A stretch of DNA of 6,189 nucleotides from Bacteroidota bacterium (GTDB taxonomy: Bacteria; Bacteroidota; Bacteroidia; Bacteroidales; VadinHA17). The position numbers were made by a program, and so were the translations under genes. Below are positions 1 through 6,189 of this stretch, piece after piece. Where the stretch lies: positions 1 to 6,189 of the forward strand of contig SBFZ01000336.1 of assembly GCA_006227095.1 (NCBI GenBank). Reading direction: 5' to 3'. The notes under the pieces are model-generated. The model did not search any database and was not told where the DNA came from. It saw only the letters and a program-made list of their open reading frames with translations. How positions within the stretch are numbered: the stretch's first letter is position 1; each line of letters opens with the position of its first letter.

Positions 1-1196
1 ACATCACCCGGGGTAAGCCTGACGTTGCTGTTGAGAAGCTTCTTCAGATAATAGCCTGTACGTGTCCCCTGCAGACTCAGTCCGCCGGGTGCATCATCAC
101 CTCCGATGTATGTCTGTATGACAGTGCCATTGTAGTTTGCACCGTTTCGGAAGATGAATCTTTCAAAACGTCCGTCACGGCTTGCATACGGGTTGGACGG
201 ATTGTAGAGCGTTGCCTCGTCAATCGGATATCCGTTGCTTGCCGGGAAGGCGTCAATCAGGTTCTGTGATGGGTTGCATGATCCGTAACCATAGAGTGAG
301 GGCGGATAGAACGCATACTCCCAGTTGTTTGAAGAATATTCCGGCTGAATCCAGATGTTGTTCAGGCTCCCGCTGTTGTTGGTGGTGTAGTTGAAATCAT
401 GAAGGTTATTGCCTCCGTAATACACCATTGCATCATGGGCGACCTGTGCGGCACGGATCCAGAGATCCTGCGTTGAAGGGCCGTATGCCGGGCTGGCGGC
501 ATAGAGATATACCCTGGCCTTGAGTGCCCATGCAGCCATTGCACTGCCCCTGCCGGCATTGGAGTTGTTGTTGTACGAAGCACTTCCGTTATACCACTTG
601 GGAAGGAGAACAATGGCAGAGTCACAGTCCTTTGCAATCTGTGCAACGCACTCTTCATAGGTGTTGCGCGGACGGTCAAGATTGTCAGATGTCGTCAGCA
701 CGCTGGTCACGATCGGAAAACCAAGACACTCACCTCCGCCATCCGGGTAACCTGCATAGGTTCTGAGCAGAAGCCACTGGTACCATGCCCTCATGAAATA
801 TGCCTCACCCCTTCTCTGCTTCTGCAGAATAGTGTTGAGAGCAGGGTCAGATACGCTGAAGAGAAGGTCCTTGCAGTCCCTGAGATACATGTTCAGGTAC
901 CCGATGGCCTCATACCAGTCATCCCACTGGCCGATAGGATTGCTCTGCACGGTCCAGTTCCCGAGGGCGAGTGAATTGCCACCAGGGACAGATGGAACGG
1001 CATTGTCAGTGTAGTACTCGGTATAATCAATATACTCGGTATTGAGGATTGCATAGGCCTGTGCCAGCAACCCCTCTCCGTAGACAGCATTACCAAGGAG
1101 CTCATCAGTGGTGAGATCCTCAATCGGCCTGGGATCAAGAAACTCACACGAGACCGCTACAATTGCCGTAAGGAGAAATATTATCGTTCGTTTCAT
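1..1196 (-). CDS. SusD-like surface lipoprotein, second pair (SusD-B), C-terminus missing at window edge
   Basis: RagB/SusD-family lipoprotein, expected at the outer face of the outer membrane as the ligand-capturing lid over SusC-B. The frame runs without a stop from the ATG at 1196 to the window edge (398 codons). The N-terminus MKRTIIFLL plus a hydrophobic run ends in a lipobox AVSC with the lipidated Cys at residue 17, followed by EFLDPRP, the usual SusD start. Family landmarks seen: the TPR-region motif EAYFMRAWYQWLLL (131-144), YEECVAQIAKDCDSAIVLLP (180-199), GRGSAMAAWALKARVYLYAASP (216-237) and the NPYASRDGRF block (335-344). The end at LTPGD suggests roughly 150-200 residues are missing, including the conserved ER-EL-EG-R C-terminal helices. 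It follows susC-B by 17 nt. I chose 1196 because an A-rich leader precedes it and it gives a standard signal peptide; an in-frame ATG at 1214 is the alternative. The family call is firm; the ligand is unknown. Confidence 0.95.
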   Translation of the reverse strand, partial: MKRTIIFLLTAIVAVSCEFLDPRPIEDLTTDELLGNAVYGEGLLAQAYAILNTEYIDYTEYYTDNAVPSVPGGNSLALGNWTVQSNPIGQWDDWYEAIGYLNMYLRDCKDLLFSVSDPALNTILQKQRRGEAYFMRAWYQWLLLRTYAGYPDGGGECLGFPIVTSVLTTSDNLDRPRNTYEECVAQIAKDCDSAIVLLPKWYNGSASYNNNSNAGRGSAMAAWALKARVYLYAASPAYGPSTQDLWIRAAQVAHDAMVYYGGNNLHDFNYTTNNSGSLNNIWIQPEYSSNNWEYAFYPPSLYGYGSCNPSQNLIDAFPASNGYPIDEATLYNPSNPYASRDGRFERFIFRNGANYNGTVIQTYIGGDDAPGGLSLQGTRTGYYLKKLLNSNVRLTPGD

Positions 1197-1213
1197 TGTT
1201 TCAGTTTTTAACA

Positions 1214-4200
1214 TTAAAACTTACAGGAAACCCCTGCGGTTATGGTCCTGAACAACGGGTACCCTGTTATTCCGGCATTGATATTCTCAGGATCAACACT
1301 GTACTTCTTCAGCGAAGAGACAGCAGCAAGGTTTGTTCCCCTGACGTAGATCTTCAGGTCATTCATAGCCAGTTTGCGTGAAGCCGTTACCGGGAATGTG
1401 TAGCTGATCTCAACATTCTTCAGCCTGAAGTAAGCTGCCTTTGCCACCCAGAAGGTGGAATACTGGTAGTTGTTCTGGGAAACTGTCGTAAGCCTCGGGT
1501 AATCATTGGTAACCGGGAACCTGTCAAGCATCAGCTCTGAATAGTTCTGACCGGTACCGTTTATCATGAAGTACCTGTTGTTGGCAAGCATTACGCTTCC
1601 GTCAGCTTCACCCTGGCCGAGTGCAGAGATATTTAATCCCCTGAAGCCGGCAGACAGGTTGACTCCGTAGAAGAACCTCGGTGAGTGGTAATCTGTGACC
1701 TCCACATCAAGCTCATCAACCACATCGTCACCGTTAAGGTCAGCATACCTGATGTCACCGGGTTGAAGAGCTCCCCAGCTCTGGCTTACACCCCTCGAGG
1801 TGATTTCACCTGCTGTCTGGAAGAGACCATCAGCCTGATAGAGCCAGAAAGCATCCATATCTGTTCCGGTTCTCTTCTGGTAATCAGGCAGTGCTTCAGG
1901 CTCATCAACAACGAGGTATTTGCCCCTCATATACATTGCATTGCCACCGAAACTGTACCTGAAGTCACCAACCTTTTTTGTCCACTGGACAAGTCCGTCA
2001 ATTCCCCATCTCATATCCTCTCCGTAGTTAGTTGCCGGGAGGAACTGCGGGCTGCCAATGATGGAGGGGGTAGATGCTCCCTTGTTCGATATCTTGTCAT
2101 AGTTCCTTTCATTGAAGTAGTTGACTTCAATGTCAAGAGCCTTCCCGAAGAGCTGGGCCTGGATCCCGGTGTTTATAAAGCGCCTCTTCGGTAGTACGAA
2201 GTCATCACTTCCGGTCTGTACAAGCCTGTAAATGTCAACCCACTCACCGGCATTGGAAGCTACTCCCGAGTTCCATCCTCCGTCAAGGGTCCATAATGTT
2301 TCATACAGGTAGAAGGGGTTGTAACCCTGCAGGTAGTAGTCATTGATTCCCATAATGCCTGCCGATCCGAACACCTTAAGGTAATCAACCGCCTTGCTTT
2401 CACTCAGGAAAGATTCGTTGCTGGCAATCCACGCTAGCCCTGCTGTGGGATAGAGTGAGAATCTCTTCCCTGCCGGCATCCTGTTGCTGCCTGAATATAC
2501 AAGGTCAACCTGTGCCACATACCTGTTGTCAAAACCGTAGTTGAGCCTGAATGAGAGGTCCTCAACCTTTGAGGGCTGGTACCAGTCATCATTGGATGTA
2601 ATCTCCTCGAGCCCGGCAAAGAAGACTGCATCTGCTGCAACGGAGCTCTTTCCGAACTCACGCTCGAAGTTGAGCCCTGCATATCCGGCAGTTCTTTTGA
2701 GAACATCGAAGTCACCCAGTGACATATTGGGAACCACAACCCTTTCAACCACTCTGACAGGAGTCACACCCTGAAGCCTGTAAAGGGCCTCGGTGCCACC
2801 CTTGCTGTTGATGATGCTGTTTGAAACATCAAATGACGCGTTACCGAAAGCTGTCAGACCTTCAACTATGCTTCCCAGGTCAATAACCAGCCTCGCATTG
2901 TTCTGGGCGTTGAGGATCATACCATCACCGAACCCGGAATGGGCCAGCTCGTTGGTAAGGTTGACCGGGTAGTTGTCACTCCTTATAAGGAGAGTATCTG
3001 CATAAATCGGGTGTGCATTTGAGGGGTAAACAGACAAAATATCAAACATGTTGTAAACCCCGGCTCCTGAAGATACGTTCGGGAAGCGCTGCTTGTTCAA
3101 CGAAGCCGCAATGTTTATGCTGAGGTTCATGAAGTCATTCAGCTTGATGGCCACATTACCGCGCAGCTTGTACCTGTTGTTGGTTACCTTCTCACCTACA
3201 TTCTCGAGACCGGCACCTCCGACATAGTCAAACATGGAGAAGTAGGTAACCCTCCTGTCGCCGCCTTCGAAGCTTACGCTTGCCCTGCGGAAGGGAGCTG
3301 TTTTTGCCACGTACTCGCCATAATAATCGACATCCGGATGAGTCAGAAGGTTCGAACCGTTCTGGTAAGCGGCCAGATCAGCCGGAGTATACCAGGCATC
3401 ATAGCCGTCATTTTCAAGGGCTTCATTCAGGAGGTTGGCATAATTGTATGAGTCAAGATACTTCGGCAAGGTTGCCGGTGTACTCAACCCGTACTCAGCG
3501 GAGACCTTCATTTCACGGTTGAAACTGGTACCCTTGCGGGTGGTGATCCAGATCACCGGACCAGAACCGGAGAGACCCAGCACTGCTCTGCCTGAGAGAT
3601 CCCTGATGACCTGCACCTCCTCTACTTCTGATGCTGATAGGCCGGTGATATCCCTCATAATACCATCAATATAGATGGTAGCACCGGTACCCCTGATGAA
3701 TGCACCGAATGATTCATGACCCGGTACTGTTGAATATGGTTCTATGGTCAGTCCCGGAAGCCTGCCTGAAAGGGCCTCAAGAAGTGAGGCTGCAGGGTAT
3801 GACATAAGCTCGTCACCTGTAATGGTGGTGACGGCTGAAACAGTACGATCACTTGCTATATCCCTGTAGGGCATGGCAATAGTGTTGTCTGCACTGACAA
3901 ACCTGAAGTCTTCAACGACAACAGGGTCAATGACTGTGGTGCCCGGATTAACCTCTACCACCCTGACCTTGTATCCTTCGAGGCTTACTGAAAGCCTGTC
4001 AGTCTCACCTGAGGTCACAGCAATTTCAAAGTTACCCAGTGCATCAGTTACGGCTGTCTGGTTTGTGTTGAATGACTTCACCACAATACCTTTCAGAGGC
4101 TGATCCTGGCTGGTAACCACACTGCCTTTTACTGTGGTCTTGGGTATCTCCCTTGCCTGCCCGTAGACACTGCCTGAAGCAATGAACACAAGGAGGGCAG

Positions 4201-4237
4201 AGACGACCAATACCTTTTTTAATATATTGTTTTTCAT
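1214..4237 (-). CDS. SusC/RagA-like TonB-dependent outer-membrane receptor, second pair (SusC-B), complete
   Basis: A 1007-aa TonB-linked outer-membrane transporter of usual family length, expected to import oligosaccharides (or peptides) with SusD-B as its lid. Signal peptide about 1-26 (cleavage likely after VYG). A carboxypeptidase-regulatory-like beta-sandwich follows at about 35-108 (VKGSV...DALGNF...LEGY), with no STN domain before it. Plug about 131-237 (VTTITGDELMSYP, LLEALSGRLPGLTI, IRG 181-183, YIDG 189-192, ITTRKG 231-236). The rest is a 22-strand-type barrel with SusC landmarks: PDVDYYGEY (301-309), the GDIRYADLNGDD region (DLNGDD at 833-838), YFRLKNVEISYTFP from 936, GTNL (967-970), DPE (982-984), YP (993-994) and a terminal Phe, as expected for BAM-dependent insertion. 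VVVED (106-110) is where a TonB box would lie, but I cannot assign it firmly. The plug is atypical: a short IRG-to-YIDG spacing, and GLSGSGPVIW where most relatives have a GSRGANGVI-like block. The only cysteine I see is residue 1005. The ATG at 4237 is preceded by a purine-rich leader without a strong Shine-Dalgarno. Confidence 0.97.
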   Translation of the reverse strand: MKNNILKKVLVVSALLVFIASGSVYGQAREIPKTTVKGSVVTSQDQPLKGIVVKSFNTNQTAVTDALGNFEIAVTSGETDRLSVSLEGYKVRVVEVNPGTTVIDPVVVEDFRFVSADNTIAMPYRDIASDRTVSAVTTITGDELMSYPAASLLEALSGRLPGLTIEPYSTVPGHESFGAFIRGTGATIYIDGIMRDITGLSASEVEEVQVIRDLSGRAVLGLSGSGPVIWITTRKGTSFNREMKVSAEYGLSTPATLPKYLDSYNYANLLNEALENDGYDAWYTPADLAAYQNGSNLLTHPDVDYYGEYVAKTAPFRRASVSFEGGDRRVTYFSMFDYVGGAGLENVGEKVTNNRYKLRGNVAIKLNDFMNLSINIAASLNKQRFPNVSSGAGVYNMFDILSVYPSNAHPIYADTLLIRSDNYPVNLTNELAHSGFGDGMILNAQNNARLVIDLGSIVEGLTAFGNASFDVSNSIINSKGGTEALYRLQGVTPVRVVERVVVPNMSLGDFDVLKRTAGYAGLNFEREFGKSSVAADAVFFAGLEEITSNDDWYQPSKVEDLSFRLNYGFDNRYVAQVDLVYSGSNRMPAGKRFSLYPTAGLAWIASNESFLSESKAVDYLKVFGSAGIMGINDYYLQGYNPFYLYETLWTLDGGWNSGVASNAGEWVDIYRLVQTGSDDFVLPKRRFINTGIQAQLFGKALDIEVNYFNERNYDKISNKGASTPSIIGSPQFLPATNYGEDMRWGIDGLVQWTKKVGDFRYSFGGNAMYMRGKYLVVDEPEALPDYQKRTGTDMDAFWLYQADGLFQTAGEITSRGVSQSWGALQPGDIRYADLNGDDVVDELDVEVTDYHSPRFFYGVNLSAGFRGLNISALGQGEADGSVMLANNRYFMINGTGQNYSELMLDRFPVTNDYPRLTTVSQNNYQYSTFWVAKAAYFRLKNVEISYTFPVTASRKLAMNDLKIYVRGTNLAAVSSLKKYSVDPENINAGITGYPLFRTITAGVSCKF

Positions 4238-4275
4238 AACTTTCGTCTTTCTCTATAATGACCAGATTCTGTTAA
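4238..4275 (-). other. 38-nt junction between the two SusCD pairs
   Basis: This is the longest non-coding stretch in the window, between the susD-A stop and the susC-B start. On the minus strand it is AT-rich and ends in a purine-rich GAGAAAGACGAAAG leader before the ATG. I see no stem-loop with a T-run that would act as a terminator, and no Bacteroidota-type promoter (TTG, 19-24 nt, TAnnTTTG). It therefore supports read-through from the first pair into the second. Confidence 0.5.
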
Positions 4276-6039
4276 TTACCAACCCGGGTTCTGTTTGAAC
4301 TCTGCGAACATGAGAGCATCTGCAAGTGGTATGGGCCACTTATAGTGCTTCTGCTCGAATGTGAGAGTCGTAACCGGAAGAGCGGTACGGGAAATATTGT
4401 ACCCGGTAGGCCTGCCGGCATTTTCAATCAGGTCAACTCCGTAGAGCTGCTTGTGCTGCAGTTTATGCGCATCACCCCACCTTGACAGGTCAAAGAAGCG
4501 CTTGCCCTCAAGATAAAGCTCAACGGCACGCTCGTTCTTGATTCTCTGCCTGAAGGTATCCTTGCTGGCCAGGTACATTGCATTCACTCCCGGCATCTCA
4601 ACACGCTCCCTTACCTTGTTCAGAGCCTGTACGGCAGACATGGTTGCACCCGGAAGGGTGTAACCGGGCCCTCCGATTTCATTGGCTGCCTCTGCATACA
4701 TAAGAAGAATGTCAGCATACCTGAAGAAGATGGTATGGGTAAATGGTGCCGAAGATCCTGACCACAGGTCTACATTCTTTCCCCAGAATTTGCGGGCAAG
4801 GTAGCCGGTATAGGAGAAGTGCTTCAGGTCACCGCTGGCACGGTCACGACCCCCGTTGTAGAGTTCAAGGTACAGGTCGGTACCACTGGTCCATCTCTCA
4901 CGGTTGAAGAGAATGGAGTGGTAGAACCTCGGATCCCTGTCTATATAAGGATTCTGCGGGTCAAATGCAGGGTCATCTCCAATTGCAAGACCGTTTTTGG
5001 TTTCAAAGAGGTCTACAATATTCTGTGAAGGACTGTATCCCTGGATGATGCCCCCTTCAGCCAGGCTGGCAACCGTGAAGGTACTGAACTGGCTGCGGGA
5101 GGTGACTGCCTCATAATGCTCCCAGATGATCTCGTCATTGTAGGGAGTATACATGAAGATACTGTCAAAACCGCTTGGATAGTTTATTGTCTGAACACCC
5201 GAGGGAGCCAAATAGGTCACCTGGTCTGTACCCATTGAAGGAAGCAGCTTGTACTGGCCCGAACTCTGCGCATACTCAATAAGATCCCAGGCAGCATCAG
5301 CTGCCGCGGTCCAGTATTCAGTATTGCCGGAAGGGTTATTTGAAGGACTTGCATCAAAGAGAAGAGCAGAAGCCTTGACAGCCATGGCTGCACCCTTTGT
5401 AGGCCTGCCTAAGTTTGCCATATCCCACTCGTCAGGAAGAAGTGAGGCTGCAGCATCACAATCCTCGGCAATCTTGAGGGCAGTCTCATGAAATGAGAGC
5501 CTTGGCAATGCATAGTTGTCAGATCCGCCCAGAGGTTCCGTAAGATAGGGCATACCTCCCTGGCGGATGAGAAACTCATAATAATACCATGCCCTCATGA
5601 AGCGGGCCTGGCCTTCAAGCTGGTTCATCTGTGCCGCGGTGGCGTTGCCTTCAAGCATGGGAAGCTTCTGAAGACATATATTGGCAATACGTATACTCTG
5701 CCATGCCCTCCATACAGAGGAGAACTGAAGAGCCTGGGCTGTGCTGTATGCACGGATCCAGTCACCTGACTGTACAACACCCATCGTCTCCCACTGAGCT
5801 GATTCGGTATAGCCCTCATCACACATAGCGGCTATCATACCATAATCATAATCAGCCAGATAATTGTGCATATCCTTGTACATCCTGTCCTGGAACTTGC
5901 GGAAGTTGTTGTAGTCAGTGAAGACCTGCTCCTCATCCATTCCCGTGGACTCCTGTACCTTATCAAGGTACTCTTCACAGCCCTGGAAAATGAGGGCAGC
6001 TACCATGATAAGTATAATTGTTATCCTTTTCATTTTCAT
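4276..6039 (-). CDS. SusD/RagB-like surface lipoprotein, first pair (SusD-A), complete
   Basis: A 587-aa RagB/SusD-family lipoprotein, within the usual family range, expected at the cell surface capping SusC-A and binding its ligand. The signal peptide MKMKR plus a hydrophobic stretch ends in FQGC, with the lipidated Cys at residue 21 followed by EEYLDKVQE, a classic SusD N-terminus; the acidic residues after Cys suit Bacteroidota surface-exported lipoproteins. Landmarks in order: QARFMRAWYYYEFLIRQGG (144-162) and PYLTEPL (164-170), part of the TPR-like helical scaffold; ALKIAEDCDAAASLLPDEW (187-205); GRPTKGAAMAVKASALLFDA (211-230); YIDRDPRFYHSILFN (365-379); FRYADILLMYAEAANE (439-454); and the C-terminal signature NERAVELYLEGKRFFDLSRW (502-521), ending QNPGW. 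It begins 12 nt after the susC-A stop and ends 38 nt before susC-B. The start at 6039 is favoured over an ATG two codons in because an AGGA lies 6 nt upstream. The substrate cannot be read from the sequence. Confidence 0.97.
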   Translation of the reverse strand: MKMKRITIILIMVAALIFQGCEEYLDKVQESTGMDEEQVFTDYNNFRKFQDRMYKDMHNYLADYDYGMIAAMCDEGYTESAQWETMGVVQSGDWIRAYSTAQALQFSSVWRAWQSIRIANICLQKLPMLEGNATAAQMNQLEGQARFMRAWYYYEFLIRQGGMPYLTEPLGGSDNYALPRLSFHETALKIAEDCDAAASLLPDEWDMANLGRPTKGAAMAVKASALLFDASPSNNPSGNTEYWTAAADAAWDLIEYAQSSGQYKLLPSMGTDQVTYLAPSGVQTINYPSGFDSIFMYTPYNDEIIWEHYEAVTSRSQFSTFTVASLAEGGIIQGYSPSQNIVDLFETKNGLAIGDDPAFDPQNPYIDRDPRFYHSILFNRERWTSGTDLYLELYNGGRDRASGDLKHFSYTGYLARKFWGKNVDLWSGSSAPFTHTIFFRYADILLMYAEAANEIGGPGYTLPGATMSAVQALNKVRERVEMPGVNAMYLASKDTFRQRIKNERAVELYLEGKRFFDLSRWGDAHKLQHKQLYGVDLIENAGRPTGYNISRTALPVTTLTFEQKHYKWPIPLADALMFAEFKQNPGW

Positions 6040-6045
6040 AAGTTT

Positions 6046-6049
6046 TCCT
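6046..6049 (-). promoter_or_regulatory. Shine-Dalgarno-like AGGA before susD-A
   Basis: On the minus strand the 12-nt susC-A/susD-A gap reads ACCAGGAAAACTT up to the ATG. AGGA lies 6 nt from the ATG at 6039, and 12 nt from the alternative ATG at 6033, so it favours the longer start. The other two starts in the window have A- or purine-rich leaders without such a motif, which is common in Bacteroidota, where Shine-Dalgarno use is weak. Whether this site is used is an inference. Confidence 0.4.
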
Positions 6050-6051
6050 GG

Positions 6052-6189
6052 TTAGAATGTCATCCTCACCTCAAATGTGAACCGTTTCATCATCGGGTAT
6101 GCACCGAAGTCTACACCGGAGTTGAAACCCTCGGGATCACCTCCGAGCTTGAATGGTGTCCATGTTGCAAGGTTCGTACCTGTCAGCGT
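6052..6189 (-). CDS. SusC-like TonB-dependent receptor, first pair (SusC-A), C-terminal fragment
   Basis: Only the last 45 codons and the TAA (6054-6052) lie in the window; the gene continues beyond the right edge. The fragment reads TLTGTNLATWTPFKLGGDPE (1-20), then a YP at 31-32, and ends RFTFEVRMTF. This is the canonical end of SusC/RagA receptors: GTNL, DPE, a YP pair before the last strand, and a terminal Phe for BAM recognition. Compared with the end of SusC-B it shares GTNLA, DPE, YP and the final F but few other residues, so the two receptors are distant paralogues. It lies 12 nt upstream of susD-A, which makes it that lipoprotein's partner. The plug and any N-terminal signalling domain are outside the window. 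Confidence 0.92.
   Translation of the reverse strand, partial: TLTGTNLATWTPFKLGGDPEGFNSGVDFGAYPMMKRFTFEVRMTF

Noticed and set aside
362..679. A 105-codon open frame on the minus strand within the susD-B region.
   Set aside because: It is out of frame with the continuous SusD-like reading frame that covers 1196 to 1 and shows all the family motifs; the shorter frame has none.
1685..2194. A 169-codon open frame on the plus strand, the longest on that strand.
   Set aside because: It lies wholly inside susC-B in antisense, has no recognisable domain or signal, and the minus-strand frame is a full-length family protein. It is a shadow of that gene.
4027..4034. TAACTTTG on the minus strand, a possible internal promoter near the 5' end of susC-B.
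   Set aside because: It lies about 200 bases inside the coding region and no -33 TTG is found at the required spacing.
5410..5417. TAAGTTTG on the plus strand, matching the Bacteroidota -7 promoter element TAnnTTTG, a possible antisense promoter inside susD-A.
   Set aside because: No TTG lies 19-24 nt upstream; the nearest candidates are about 10 and 32 nt away. A lone 8-mer match in coding sequence is expected by chance.
1..6189. The possibility that the two SusCD pairs are a recent tandem duplication.
   Set aside because: SusD-A and SusD-B align only at family motifs, their signal peptides differ, and the SusC C-termini share only conserved positions.

Overview
The window is a gene-dense stretch of a Bacteroidota genome. 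It holds nothing but genes for SusC/SusD-type outer-membrane glycan (or peptide) importers. All genes lie on the minus strand, so transcription runs from high to low coordinates. The phylum assignment is direct: SusC-like TonB-dependent receptors paired with SusD-like surface lipoproteins are a hallmark of Bacteroidota. The genus cannot be read from this sequence. The DNA is visibly less AT-rich than a typical low-GC Bacteroides locus.

Layout in order of transcription: (1) 6189-6052, the last 45 codons of a SusC-like receptor (SusC-A), cut by the right edge; (2) 6039-4276, a complete 587-aa SusD-like lipoprotein (SusD-A); (3) 4237-1214, a complete 1007-aa SusC-like receptor (SusC-B); (4) 1196-1, the first 398 codons of a second SusD-like lipoprotein (SusD-B), open at the left edge and lacking its C-terminal part. 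The gaps are 12, 38 and 17 nt, with no terminator or convincing promoter in them, so one polycistronic transcript is the simplest reading. The layout is C-D-C-D: two tandem SusCD pairs, with the longest gap between the pairs.

Each pair should form a 'pedal-bin' importer. SusC is the TonB-dependent barrel and SusD is the hinged, lipid-anchored lid that captures ligand at the cell surface. Together the genes look like the transport core of a polysaccharide utilization locus (PUL). No glycoside hydrolase, polysaccharide lyase, sulfatase, regulator (hybrid two-component, SusR, ECF sigma/anti-sigma) or mobile element lies in the window, so the substrate cannot be deduced. The two pairs are clearly divergent from each other and are not a recent duplication.

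There is no gene-free stretch over 40 bases, and I see no RNA gene, CRISPR array, insertion sequence or notable repeat. The most distinctive points are the atypical plug domain of SusC-B, its lack of an N-terminal STN signalling domain, and an in-frame alternative start for SusD-B that overlaps the susC-B stop codon. Overall this is a recognisable PUL transport module; I do not see an undescribed type of system in it.
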